Source: Clostridia bacterium (lineage in GTDB: Bacteria > Bacillota > Clostridia > Oscillospirales > CAG-272). From it: 64,000 bases of DNA. Position 1 is the stretch's first letter, and each line of letters starts with the position of its first letter. The notes beneath the pieces were generated by a model, which was not told the origin of the DNA, did no database searches, and saw nothing but the letters and a program-made list of their open reading frames with translations. This document shows positions 41,583 through 50,446 of this stretch, one piece after another. The stretch covers positions 1-64,000 of the forward strand of contig JAFTKJ010000013.1 of NCBI GenBank assembly GCA_017453305.1, written 5' to 3'. The translations under genes and the position numbers were made by a program.

Positions 41583-42782
41583 TTATAAAATCTCAAAAGA
41601 AATCGTTTTGGAGTGCTGATTTCTTTTGATCTCATAATTGGTGTGCCATTTTTTCTTTTCATACATACGAACGTCACCGCCCACACACGAATCGGGCTTA
41701 ATGCCACCTCTTACACTCACGTAGAAATGATCCAGAAGCGACAGCGCTCTCATATCATCAACATCAGATAGATCTATGGTATATTGGTTACCGTTCACCT
41801 TGAGCTTTGCGTATCTGGAATACACTGCTTGATTGGATGCAAATCCAACGTCGCGGGAGAGCATATTCCCAAAGATCTCCCCCTGGCGATTGAAGTATTT
41901 GACCCAATCATCAAGCCTTTCCATGTTACACTGTGGGTCAAGACGCAAGAAATTGGTCCAATGGAACCCCATTGCGGGATTGGTATATTCCCTTCCGTCC
42001 ACTAACGTTTTTGATTGATCCAACATTGTGATCGGCTCGATATCGTATTGATCCCAGTGCGCACCGAGAAATCCTTTTTGCAGAAACGTCACACCCGAAA
42101 TAACTGCGGTAGAATCCTTAAGGCGCGTCCAATAATTCGCCCAGTGTATAAACCCGTTTTTTCTGAGAATACTTGCAAAATCATCGGTCAGCTCGCGCGG
42201 TGTATGAATACTACACGGAGCAACAAATGCTCTGATTTTTTTCCGAAATCCCCAAGAGTCATAGATTTGAAAGAACAGATCAATATATTCCTGCATTTCG
42301 TTCTCTGAAATATAATCGAACGTATTCATATCGAATTTCCCCGTTTGCGGATCGAAACGAGGACGGGAATACTCGGTTTCGCAGATTTGTTTATCGTCTT
42401 TATAATAACCGTGAAGCAGAGCGTGATAGGCATATTCCACATATTCGCTGCTCTCGGCTGCCTCAAAGCATTTTTGTGCCGTTTTCATGTCGATTTCAGA
42501 GGCTCTGTCCCAGTTTTTTTCATTGTATGTAGCCCCCTTAACACCGCGAAGAAGATTGTTTTTATCCCACTCGCCGATGACAAAGGGTGTCAGAATTTTC
42601 ATATTCAGCGCTTTTCCGAGCTCATTCAGGATCACATAATCCTCCACGGCATGATTTCGGGGCAATCCACTGCGCGATGGACGTCCGATGTGCAGCTCAT
42701 CTCTTCCGTTATGCCAACCGTAATCATCTGCAACAATTTGCAGTGCCACGGGAATTGTGACCCTTTCCGGTCTCATAATCAT
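41583..42782 (-). CDS. NodB-like polysaccharide-deacetylase-fold protein (tentative)
   Basis: 399 residues; ATG at 42782 with AAGGAA upstream (a second ATG is two codons on). I do not recognise the full family. The start V-A-L-Q-I-V-A-D-D-Y-G-W-H resembles the metal-binding Asp-Asp strand of NodB-type deacetylases. The later Y-H-A-L-L-H-G-Y-Y has the H-x-x-x-H spacing of their second motif. The C-terminal 130 residues look like a beta-rich accessory domain. No signal peptide. A role in de-N- or de-O-acetylating an imported sugar would suit the operon but is an inference. Confidence 0.45.
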   Translation of the reverse strand: MIMRPERVTIPVALQIVADDYGWHNGRDELHIGRPSRSGLPRNHAVEDYVILNELGKALNMKILTPFVIGEWDKNNLLRGVKGATYNEKNWDRASEIDMKTAQKCFEAAESSEYVEYAYHALLHGYYKDDKQICETEYSRPRFDPQTGKFDMNTFDYISENEMQEYIDLFFQIYDSWGFRKKIRAFVAPCSIHTPRELTDDFASILRKNGFIHWANYWTRLKDSTAVISGVTFLQKGFLGAHWDQYDIEPITMLDQSKTLVDGREYTNPAMGFHWTNFLRLDPQCNMERLDDWVKYFNRQGEIFGNMLSRDVGFASNQAVYSRYAKLKVNGNQYTIDLSDVDDMRALSLLDHFYVSVRGGIKPDSCVGGDVRMYEKKKWHTNYEIKRNQHSKTISFEIL

Positions 42783-42816
42783 AATGCTATTTTCCTTTCA
42801 AAATGCCGATCCGTAT

Positions 42817-43596
42817 TTATTCCGGATCTGTTTCCATAATTCTTTGATATTTTCCCTCAGTTTCTTTCAACAGCGCACACCAATCCTCACGGGATCTGAC
42901 ATCAGTCTCCCCGTTCAAGATCCGCACCATTTTTCCAAGAGTATCCGATTGCTCGGGATGATTTCCCAATACAAGGTCTACTTTTTCATTCCAAAGCTTA
43001 TCAACAGATTCCTTGTACTGTCGACGGCAATCAAAGGAGAGCCCGTACCGTCTTAAAAAATCGGAGGTCAAAGTGTTTGTGCCGGTGCCTCCGTGCATGC
43101 CGGCTACCGTACCGTCCAAAAGCGTGATAAAGAAGGACATGACACCATCCGTATGTCCGGGTGTATGAACGCAACGTACACTGACGTCACCGAAGTGAAA
43201 CGTGTCCCCATCCTCAATCAACACGTCACATGAAAATGGAGGAAGCGTGGGATAGTTCAATTCTCTTGCCCACGACAAATCCAGTGTTCCGTTGAGAATC
43301 TCATTGTCGATCCGACTGATGTAGGTTTTTGCGCCGGATAGCTTGACAATCTGCTGCGTGCATCCAAAATGATCGATGTGCCCGTGTGAGTGAAAAATTG
43401 CACGGATATCCGTCACCGAAAGCCCGACCTTTTCGATATTTTCTAAAATCACATCCAGCATATCCGGGTATCCGGTGTCGATCATTACAAGCCCTGCCTC
43501 GGTTTTAATTAAATGAACCGATACCCTTTCGTTTCCAACAAAATATACGCCGGGGTACAGACAAAAACCTTGCAGCTTTAGATTTTCTGTGTTCAT
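42817..43596 (-). CDS. Metallo-beta-lactamase-fold hydrolase
   Basis: 259 residues, ATG at 43596 with AAAGGAG upstream. The zinc motif F-H-S-H-G-H-I-D-H-F-G (H-x-H-x-D-H), C-V-H-T-P-G-H-T-D-G, the early M-I-D-T-G-Y and the final G-N-H-P-E-Q identify the glyoxalase-II/lactonase-like branch. It is the first gene of the long operon, directly divergent from the AraC regulator. It may hydrolyse a lactone or thioester intermediate made by the oxidoreductases downstream. Confidence 0.85.
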   Translation of the reverse strand: MNTENLKLQGFCLYPGVYFVGNERVSVHLIKTEAGLVMIDTGYPDMLDVILENIEKVGLSVTDIRAIFHSHGHIDHFGCTQQIVKLSGAKTYISRIDNEILNGTLDLSWARELNYPTLPPFSCDVLIEDGDTFHFGDVSVRCVHTPGHTDGVMSFFITLLDGTVAGMHGGTGTNTLTSDFLRRYGLSFDCRRQYKESVDKLWNEKVDLVLGNHPEQSDTLGKMVRILNGETDVRSREDWCALLKETEGKYQRIMETDPE

Positions 43597-43621
43597 GAAA
43601 AAATAATCTCCTTTCGGGTGA

Positions 43622-43649
43622 TTGATTTTTGAAAAAAATGTGTTATAAT
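43622..43649 (+). promoter_or_regulatory. Promoter of the AraC-type regulator
   Basis: TTGATT at 43622-43627, 16-bp spacer, TATAAT at 43644-43649, 38 bases upstream of the start codon. No clear consensus promoter for the divergent operon was found in the short gap. Confidence 0.7.
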
Positions 43650-43656
43650 GATAACA
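43641..43656. promoter_or_regulatory. TGTTAT/ATAACA palindrome in the divergent region
   Basis: Six-base arms with a four-base centre overlap the -10 box of the regulator promoter. It is a candidate binding site for control of both directions. AraC proteins usually bind direct repeats, so a different factor is possible. Confidence 0.35.
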
Positions 43657-43687
43657 AGAGATGTTAAACTCCAAAGGAGGACCGGAT

Positions 43688-44587
43688 ATGAAAAACGTGA
43701 TGTCACCGCGAGAACAGCAATACTACTATGCCGTTTTTAAATTGATAGATACCATGGAGCTTGCGGCAAACAACAAGATCAAGTTGTTTCAAATTGCCGA
43801 CGTACATTGTAAAACCTCAAATGACTCCTTAAACCGGCATAAACAATGGTGTCATGAGATTACCTTCGTATACGGTGGGGATGGCATCATCATCCACAAC
43901 GGCCATGAGCAAAGTATCAAAAGTGGACAAGTACATCTTTGCTTTGACGAGGATATCCATCAAATCATTCCCTCCAAAGCATCATCGCTCCGTTTTTACT
44001 GCATCGGCTTTACCCTCTCACCATCAAACCCACTCGCGGCGCTTCTTGATGAGGTGCGGGCACGGATCACTCCCGAAAATTCCGTTTTGAGCGGTTGCAC
44101 CGATTTGCAAAACGCTTTTCAATCCGCGCTTGGGGCTTTGTATACAGAGAATCAAAACGAAATTACAGAAGCGGTTGCCGCAAATACGCTCAACTATATT
44201 ATTTCTACCGTGCTCAGTAGGTTTTTGAATAAAGAGCCCGGTGGTTACGGCAACATTTCTATCAAAGAAAGCCTTTTGTATTACGTGATCAGTTACCTCA
44301 AGAACAATGTGTACCAGATCAACGCTTTGAGCCGTCTTTCGGAGGATACCGGATACAGCTACTCCTATCTCTCCCATCTGTTTTCACAAAAAATGGGGCA
44401 AACACTCAAATCCTTTTTTGCATCGATCCGCATGGACGCCGCCGACAAATTGCTTTTGGAAAAATCGGTGACGGAGGTTTCGGATTTACTTGGATATTCG
44501 TCGGTCCATGCCTTTTCCCGTGCATATAAATCTGTCCGAGGACGAGCACCGCGCACACTGCACCGCAGTGAGGAAACAACACCTTGA
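43688..44587 (+). CDS. AraC-family transcriptional regulator
   Basis: 299 residues, ATG at 43688 with AAAGGAGGA upstream. The N-terminal cupin-type sensor domain has W-C-H-E-I-T-F-V-Y-G-G-D-G and I-K-S-G-Q-V-H-L-C. The C-terminal 100 residues carry two helix-turn-helix motifs: N-A-L-S-R-L-S-E-D-T-G-Y-S-Y-S-Y-L-S-H-L-F, and V-T-E-V-S-D-L-L-G-Y-S-S-V-H-A-F-S-R-A-Y-K. It most likely activates the divergent operon from 43596 in response to a sugar from the degraded glycan. Confidence 0.9.
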   Translation: MKNVMSPREQQYYYAVFKLIDTMELAANNKIKLFQIADVHCKTSNDSLNRHKQWCHEITFVYGGDGIIIHNGHEQSIKSGQVHLCFDEDIHQIIPSKASSLRFYCIGFTLSPSNPLAALLDEVRARITPENSVLSGCTDLQNAFQSALGALYTENQNEITEAVAANTLNYIISTVLSRFLNKEPGGYGNISIKESLLYYVISYLKNNVYQINALSRLSEDTGYSYSYLSHLFSQKMGQTLKSFFASIRMDAADKLLLEKSVTEVSDLLGYSSVHAFSRAYKSVRGRAPRTLHRSEETTP

Positions 44588-44682
44588 TTTTCATCCTCAT
44601 TATACCATGTTTCTCCCCTTTTGTATTTGCTTGCATTTGCTCAATTGTTTAACATTTCTTGCTATATCTCTCGCAAAAACAT

Positions 44683-44741
44683 CCCCATTACAGCGCATTT
44701 TCTCATCTGAGGAATCACGCTGTAACGGGGAAATCGTTTTT
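44683..44741 (+). terminator. Terminator of the AraC gene
   Basis: A 13-base stem (CCCCATTACAGCG/CGCTGTAACGGGG, one mismatch) with a 22-base loop, followed by TTTTTT at 44737-44742. The rest of the 264-base gap 44588-44851 holds only the next terminator. Confidence 0.6.
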
Positions 44742-44810
44742 TGGGGAAACCATTCCTTCGTTGCTTTTCTTCCGGCGGAAGCGTTGGCGAAGCACGTTCG
44801 TGATATAATC

Positions 44811-44842
44811 AAAGCCGTTGGAGCGGTTGCTCCAACGGCTTT
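44811..44842. terminator. Terminator of the radical SAM operon
   Basis: Perfect 14-bp stem (AAAGCCGTTGGAGC/GCTCCAACGGCTTT) with a GGTT loop, ten bases beyond the last stop codon of the operon. The outer 12 stem positions match the terminator at 16328-16360. Confidence 0.85.
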
Positions 44843-44851
44843 GGTTGTTGT

Positions 44852-46171
44852 TTAAAAAATATTCGGCGCAATTTTTCGTTTGATATTGCTGCGATATACC
44901 ATATTTACACCAAAAAAGAAAAGTGTTCTCCCCGGATACTTCAGCATTCTTTTATGGAAAATCGTTCTTTTCAGAATATTCTTGATTGAATACAGCTCCC
45001 GATACACGCGCCAATATTGTTGGGTTACCTCGTCCGCCGTAAAATGCGGGGTATTCAACACCGATTTGGATGGACGATATTCCAAAATATTCTGATCTAC
45101 AATTCGTCCCGATTCATTCATTTCGGCATTCAGTACAGTCCCGGGGATTGGAGTATAGCAATAGAATTTTGGGGCAATGATATTACTGCGCTTCACAAAC
45201 GCAATGGTTTGGTCGAGGGATTCTACGGTATCGGTATCCAAACCTATTATCATTTCACTTGCAACCTCAATTCCCGCGTCGTTCACCTTTTTTATAATCC
45301 TTATATAATCGTTTGGATCTGCCCAGGTTTTATTGATCGACTTCATGGCGTCCTTGACGATGCTTTCAAGACCGAAGCTCAACACGTAGCATCCACTATC
45401 CGCCACCGCCTTTAAAAGCTCATCATGATCCGCGATCTGAATGGCACATTGACTCATCCAACGCATTTTCAAGGGCTTGATCTGCCTGCAAAGCTCCAGC
45501 ATATATTCGGGATCCGATACAATATTATCGTCCACCAATAAAAACTCTTTAAATCCAAGCTCCTTTATGCGTTTGACATCTCTCATCACCTCGTCAATCG
45601 TCCGTCTGATATAGCGACCCTTGAATAAGCAAGCGATGGTACAGAATTTACAGGTATTGGTACAGCCTCTGCCCGCTTGGACGGGCAAAAAATGTCCTAT
45701 TTTTTTATTCATTATCAACTCATATCTGGGTGTTGGGAAGGAGAGCGTGGAAATAGGCTTTTCGTAGAATTTTTTCAGGGTATTGTTTTCAAGATCGTGA
45801 CACAATTCAACAATGGTCTCCTCTGAATCCCCGATCATTACGCTGTCGCAATACTCGATAGCGACATCCGGGATCAAGCTGACCATGGGACCTCCCATAA
45901 AAACGATCTTGCCGCGCTTTTTGAATTCCACGGCAATATCCTTCGCTCTTTTTGCGGCGTGACCGACGCCACCGATTCCAATCACATCGCAGTCGGTATC
46001 CCATGGGATATCCTCTATTGCTTCAAGGCATATTTCACTCGTCCAACCGTCCGGCAAAAGAGATGCCAGAAGCGGATGCGCCAATCCTACGAAATACAGC
46101 TTGCTTCTTTTTAGAAGCTTCCCTTCTTCATCATAAATCGTCGGTTGAATAAACAGTATCTTTTTATTCAT
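44852..46171 (-). CDS. B12-binding-domain radical SAM protein
   Basis: 439 residues, ATG at 46171, ten bases after the previous stop. Residues 1-150 form a Rossmann-like cobalamin-binding-type domain (I-L-F-I-Q-P-T start, V-I-G-I-G-G-V-G, V-F-M-G-G-P). The radical SAM core follows with G-R-G-C-T-N-T-C-K-F-C-T, the C-x3-C-x2-C iron-sulfur motif. The classical cobalamin D-x-H-x-x-G motif is not evident, as is common in this branch. Related proteins methylate or rearrange unactivated carbons in lipids and natural products. It is the last gene of a six-gene operon and lies next to a second protein of the same type. Confidence 0.85.
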   Translation of the reverse strand: MNKKILFIQPTIYDEEGKLLKRSKLYFVGLAHPLLASLLPDGWTSEICLEAIEDIPWDTDCDVIGIGGVGHAAKRAKDIAVEFKKRGKIVFMGGPMVSLIPDVAIEYCDSVMIGDSEETIVELCHDLENNTLKKFYEKPISTLSFPTPRYELIMNKKIGHFLPVQAGRGCTNTCKFCTIACLFKGRYIRRTIDEVMRDVKRIKELGFKEFLLVDDNIVSDPEYMLELCRQIKPLKMRWMSQCAIQIADHDELLKAVADSGCYVLSFGLESIVKDAMKSINKTWADPNDYIRIIKKVNDAGIEVASEMIIGLDTDTVESLDQTIAFVKRSNIIAPKFYCYTPIPGTVLNAEMNESGRIVDQNILEYRPSKSVLNTPHFTADEVTQQYWRVYRELYSIKNILKRTIFHKRMLKYPGRTLFFFGVNMVYRSNIKRKIAPNIF

Positions 46172-46181
46172 ATGTGCCTCC

Positions 46182-47534
46182 TTATTTTGCGGTCAACATA
46201 AGCTTTAAATACTGGAAGAATATTTTGGCAGCACCGCATTTTACTCTGTTGTAAATTCTTCTGCCGTAGCGTTCCTTAATAAATTTTCGTTGCTTCTGAT
46301 TGGCGGAGGTTTTGAGATAGGCTCTGATGATATGATAATAGTAAAGCCTCGTCTTCATCTTCGTGGGCTTGAACACAACGTGTGCCATATCCCACCAAGC
46401 ATATTTGTCCCTTGGCACCGCTATTTCATACTTGTATTCATCAAACAAGGGTGTACCGGGCATGGGCGTAATTGGTTGGATGTTGACAAGAGGATGGTCG
46501 AAAGAATTCAAGTAAGTGATAAGAGTATCGAAATCTTCCTTTTCCCAATCCTCTCCCACTATCAGACCACTATAGCACTGAAGCCCGTTTTTCTCCAACA
46601 CATTTATGGCTTTTACATTGATTTCCACACTTGACTTTTTGATGTAATCCACCAGCTCGTCATTTTTAAAGGACTCAATACCAACAAAAAAGGCATCGAA
46701 GCCATGCTCGTGCAATGAAATGATCAGATCCTCGTTTTCGGCAATAAAATCAGCTCTTCCAAAGGCGATATAATGCTTTTTGATCCCTCGTTCATCAAGG
46801 CCTTTGATAAAAGTCTGCGCCCGTTCTCTTGAAACCAAGAAATTATCATCCACAATAAAAATATTGTTTTCCTCAATCTGCTCGATCTCATCCAACACGT
46901 TGTCAATGATCCGCGTGCTATACTCGCAGATCTGCGTGCAAAAGCAGAACTTACATTTGTAGGGACAACCGAATGACGCCTTCAGTGTTGCGCAGTTATC
47001 ATGATAGATGTAATTATAATGCTTGCGATATTTTTGTGTGATCTTTCTGTCCGGAAAAGGCAAATTTCCATTCACAATCTCGGGCTTTTCCCTGCCCTCT
47101 GCATAGATCCCCGAAATTTCATTTGCATCAACATGCGGATAGCTGTTTGCTATAGCAACCAAGCTCTCAACACCGTTTGCCCACAGAATATAGTCAATAC
47201 TTTTATCTATAAAATCTGTTGGAACCACCTCGGCGTGAACGCCGCCTATACAGGTCAGAATATTCTCATTATGCGCTTTTATGATGCGAGCGTAATCCTT
47301 CACAACGCCCACACAGGTAATATAGCTCGTCAAACAAACCATCTGATAGTTCTTTTGCTTCAAAAAATATCGCAAAGGCTTTTTCTCTATCAGCATATCC
47401 ACCAGGTCAACCTCGTGCCCGTGCTTTGAAAGCGCAGAAGCAACGTATTCAAGCTCAAGCGGCTCGCAAATCATGAAGCTTTGCAGATTGATTGACTCCT
47501 TGGGAGTATTCGGTCTGACCAATAATATTTTCAT
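46182..47534 (-). CDS. B12-binding-domain radical SAM protein, second copy
   Basis: 450 residues; ATG at 47534 overlaps the previous stop by four bases. N-terminal B12-type domain with I-L-L-V-R-P-N, L-E-L-E-Y-V-A-S-A-L-S-K-H-G-H and I-G-G-V-H-A. The radical SAM cluster is in S-F-G-C-P-Y-K-C-K-F-C-F, followed by a second pair of Cys (C-T-Q-I-C) that may bind another ligand. C-terminal signature P-I-T-P-M-P-G-T-P-L-F-D is typical for this superfamily. The two enzymes are clearly different in sequence and probably act in succession. Confidence 0.85.
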   Translation of the reverse strand: MKILLVRPNTPKESINLQSFMICEPLELEYVASALSKHGHEVDLVDMLIEKKPLRYFLKQKNYQMVCLTSYITCVGVVKDYARIIKAHNENILTCIGGVHAEVVPTDFIDKSIDYILWANGVESLVAIANSYPHVDANEISGIYAEGREKPEIVNGNLPFPDRKITQKYRKHYNYIYHDNCATLKASFGCPYKCKFCFCTQICEYSTRIIDNVLDEIEQIEENNIFIVDDNFLVSRERAQTFIKGLDERGIKKHYIAFGRADFIAENEDLIISLHEHGFDAFFVGIESFKNDELVDYIKKSSVEINVKAINVLEKNGLQCYSGLIVGEDWEKEDFDTLITYLNSFDHPLVNIQPITPMPGTPLFDEYKYEIAVPRDKYAWWDMAHVVFKPTKMKTRLYYYHIIRAYLKTSANQKQRKFIKERYGRRIYNRVKCGAAKIFFQYLKLMLTAK

Positions 47535-48529
47535 CCGTCCTCCTTAAACACTCTGTAATCGGTTGTGATGGGTCTGTACTCAATGTGCTTTGCCAGCCTT
47601 TTATTGGTTGCGTTAATCAACTTATTTGAGTGGTGAAGGTAAGCATACAGCATTGTGTATTTCGACCCAAGCTTCAGCTTTGATTCATCGGCGGTCTGAC
47701 CGAAATCAATGGTTTTGAATCCGTTTTCGATTCCGTAGCGGACGATCTCAAGCAAGATTCTGTGATAAGTATCGTACTGATTGTTGTATCTGTAATCCAC
47801 GCCCACAAATTCAAAAATCAGCTCGGTACCGTTTTCAAGCATCTGACCAAATCCCACTACCTTTTCGTCATTTTTCAAAACGAATATTTTGAAATACTTC
47901 CCTCTAAAGAATTCAATCGGCAGCTTTTCCACACGTATTTTGGATTTGTTGTACACCTGAAGATAGCATTCGTACATTTCCTTGGTGAATTCCTTGTTAT
48001 CGGTCAAGTATTCCAATTTCAGATAAGCAGATTTCTTGAAGCACTTGGTGTATCTGTACCGATAATTGCTTCGCAGACTATTCATATAGTCGTCAAAGGA
48101 CTCAAACCGGTTTGTAAGAATGCATTTTGGGCAAGTCAAGCCTTTGGCGTATCCGCGAGGCTCGACGTCTTCAATATTCAGGATCATTTTGGACCCCTTC
48201 AAGGTCTTTATAAAATCCATTACCTCGTCCAAGTGTTTCCCGTATGCAATACCGGGGCGTGTAACCGATAGAGGTACGTAGATCATTGTCATTTTTTGAT
48301 ACATATTGAACCTTGTAAACATCGCCAGATTGTATTTTTTTCTGACGTAGCTCATAAACACCGAGTCCGGAACGCCGTCACAAAAAAGCATATAATAACG
48401 CTGATCGCATTTGTCAATGCCTTCCATAAAGGATAAAAACTCCTTTGACAAATAAAGATTGTCTCCTATCACGCTATCCCAAACGTCAGGAACCTCCGCA
48501 ATACTATCAAACTGTTTTATTTCTATCAT
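47531..48529 (-). CDS. FemAB/BioF2-like acyltransferase
   Basis: 332 residues; start and end both overlap neighbouring genes by four bases. The central S-L-R-S-N-Y-R-Y-R-Y-T-K-C-F-K-K segment and the later V-V-G-F-G-Q-M-L, F-E-F-V-G-V-D and T-I-D-F-G-Q-T-A-D are characteristic of the GNAT-fold group with two tandem domains (FemAB and BioF2-like). Such enzymes transfer aminoacyl or acyl groups to an amine. Here the partner may be the product of the radical SAM proteins. Confidence 0.7.
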   Translation of the reverse strand: MIEIKQFDSIAEVPDVWDSVIGDNLYLSKEFLSFMEGIDKCDQRYYMLFCDGVPDSVFMSYVRKKYNLAMFTRFNMYQKMTMIYVPLSVTRPGIAYGKHLDEVMDFIKTLKGSKMILNIEDVEPRGYAKGLTCPKCILTNRFESFDDYMNSLRSNYRYRYTKCFKKSAYLKLEYLTDNKEFTKEMYECYLQVYNKSKIRVEKLPIEFFRGKYFKIFVLKNDEKVVGFGQMLENGTELIFEFVGVDYRYNNQYDTYHRILLEIVRYGIENGFKTIDFGQTADESKLKLGSKYTMLYAYLHHSNKLINATNKRLAKHIEYRPITTDYRVFKEDG

Positions 48530-49575
48530 ACGTTCACCTCGTAAACCGCGAACCGTCTTTCAACGTTTTGCAAGAGTGCGTCATTCAACGCCATGGACTT
48601 TTTATTATTGCACCATACAAAATTTGTTTCAATCACATCATATTTACCAACGTATTTACCGACCTCATTTAAAAGCTGAAGCGTCGCAATACCTTGATAT
48701 TCTTTTTTTACCCCAATAGCGTTTAATTTCACTTTTTTGATCTTATTTTTGCGCAGTAAATACCGCACCGCAATTTCAAGCAAGCTGTTCTGTCTTCCGC
48801 TTTTTAACACCTCATTATAATCGGGGTGCCAAAAGACAAAGCCTACCACATGCCCGTCATCCTCGGCGAACAAAAGATTTTCCGATCGCAAGAAAAAAGT
48901 CATATCCTTTAGCAGGTCGTAAAAATGATGTTGCTCTGTTTTTGAATAGAGAAAGGTAGTTCCAATGGTTTCATCGCAAATCGTCCGAAACAGCTCCATC
49001 TCTTCTTCAAATTTTTTTAAATCGATTTTTCGTATCTTGATACTTGATTCTCTGCACGGCAATTTCTCTAAAACAGTCGAGGGGGTATTGGAGAAAGCTA
49101 CCAGATCGTGTTTTTTATATCCTTCAAAATAATCGGCATAATACAGTTTTGTATAGGTTGAATCGAAAGTGTTCCGGCTCTTCATATCCAGGCTAATGCC
49201 AACGCCATAGCTCAAATGTCCGTTTAAGCCGATGATTATCTTTTTCAGATTAAGACCTTTCGCAAATTCCTTAGCATAATCCAAAAAGCAGAAAACTTCT
49301 GCTTTTATATTCTCCAAAGCTTCAAAAAACGCGATCTGCAAAAAATCATCTTTGGGATTGTGTATCAGCAAGGCTGTCAATATGACTCTTCCGCAATCAA
49401 TTCCCATAATCGGACGAATCTCTGCGCGCTTGGCAAATGCGGTCTCCTTGTTTAGTAGCATATCCAAAGTAAACTCTGCCGTAGATACGTAATACGGATC
49501 GTTGGCGTACAGCTTCTTTCTGAATTCTTTGAATTGTTTGATTTCTTTTTTTGTTTGAACAGCAACGATCTCCAT
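48526..49575 (-). CDS. GNAT-fold acyltransferase
   Basis: 349 residues; ATG at 49575 preceded by AAAGGAGAG. An upstream in-frame ORF extension to 49641 lacks a good site. The C-terminal half has H-V-V-G-F-V-F-W-H-P-D-Y, L-E-I-A-V-R-Y-L-L-R and L-N-A-I-G-V-K-K-E-Y-Q-G-I-A-T-L-Q-L-L, the acetyl-CoA-binding region. The N-terminal half is a second, degenerate domain (E-F-R-K-K-L-Y-A-N-D-P-Y-Y-V). It ends overlapping the FemAB-like gene. A related two-domain protein is known from several anaerobes, but its substrate is unknown. Confidence 0.7.
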   Translation of the reverse strand: MEIVAVQTKKEIKQFKEFRKKLYANDPYYVSTAEFTLDMLLNKETAFAKRAEIRPIMGIDCGRVILTALLIHNPKDDFLQIAFFEALENIKAEVFCFLDYAKEFAKGLNLKKIIIGLNGHLSYGVGISLDMKSRNTFDSTYTKLYYADYFEGYKKHDLVAFSNTPSTVLEKLPCRESSIKIRKIDLKKFEEEMELFRTICDETIGTTFLYSKTEQHHFYDLLKDMTFFLRSENLLFAEDDGHVVGFVFWHPDYNEVLKSGRQNSLLEIAVRYLLRKNKIKKVKLNAIGVKKEYQGIATLQLLNEVGKYVGKYDVIETNFVWCNNKKSMALNDALLQNVERRFAVYEVNV

Positions 49576-49659
49576 TGCACTCTCCTTTAAAAACGAACGC
49601 GAAATAGGTATGTCAATATCTTCTGCCTCCATACAAGCCAAACAGATTCAAGAGACAGA

Positions 49660-50409
49660 TCACGTCGAATCCTTTGCTCTTTTCCTCATCGAAAGCGCGA
49701 GGTACAGCGCGTAAGAGCCCATGATTGCGGTCAGCAAAAGAGCTGTTAAAATGCGCATCCCGTCTGTTGCACTCGCTTCGTTGGCAAAAGCGCTGAGGGC
49801 ATTGAAGATACCGTGAGCGACAATACAAACAAGCAGACTTTTTGATTTATAATACATCATCACAAACATAAAGCCCGCTGCAGTAGCATACAACACCTGA
49901 AGCAGATTTGAAAGCAATTCAGCCCCCGAACCATTGATCAGATTGATGATATGCCCCATGCCAAACGTCACCGCGGAAACGATAATTGCAACCTTTACGT
50001 TATCCTTTTTCATCGCCTCAAAGAGAAGCCCACGGAAGATAACCTCCTCCAGAAATCCCACGCAAAACATCGACAAAACGTAGAGTACGGTTTCAAGTAT
50101 ACCGTAATTCAAAATCACCCCATACCAAAGATTGGCACTCAGCATGATAAAAAGCGGTACGTAATACAGCATTGCTCTCGCGGATGTTTTTGGCGTGCAG
50201 AGACCGTAATCCCCCAAAAGAGCGTTTTTCTTTAAAAACAGCAATAGGATTGCCGAAAGAAGAATGCCTATGGCAAGCGTTACTGATTTATCAATGCCGA
50301 TCCACGTAGAAAGTATATCGCCAACGGACATCAACGCACAGTAGGCAATGATCCATGCAACGGCAAACCATATTTGGCTTTTATCGTATAGTTTCTTCAA
50401 AACAATCAT
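49660..50409 (-). CDS. CPBP-family intramembrane metalloprotease
   Basis: 249 residues, ATG at 50409 after a G-rich ribosome binding site. Seven or eight hydrophobic segments. The family motifs are F-L-E-E-V-I-F-R-G-L-L-F (Glu-Glu-x-x-x-Arg), F-G-M-G-H-I-I-N-L (second His motif), and V-A-H-G-I-F-N-A-L. CPBP proteins process prenylated or small peptides and are often found as self-immunity proteins in bacteriocin operons. Its presence here fits a small-molecule or peptide biosynthesis unit, although no precursor peptide was seen. Confidence 0.85.
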   Translation of the reverse strand: MIVLKKLYDKSQIWFAVAWIIAYCALMSVGDILSTWIGIDKSVTLAIGILLSAILLLFLKKNALLGDYGLCTPKTSARAMLYYVPLFIMLSANLWYGVILNYGILETVLYVLSMFCVGFLEEVIFRGLLFEAMKKDNVKVAIIVSAVTFGMGHIINLINGSGAELLSNLLQVLYATAAGFMFVMMYYKSKSLLVCIVAHGIFNALSAFANEASATDGMRILTALLLTAIMGSYALYLALSMRKRAKDST

Positions 50410-50446
50410 TTCTTCCCCCCTGACCGAGACAGTCGATGATGTTTTT

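Noticed and set aside
44588..44851. Small protein gene in the gap after the AraC gene
   Set aside because: The open frames there run through two hairpins and have no ribosome binding site or recognisable sequence.
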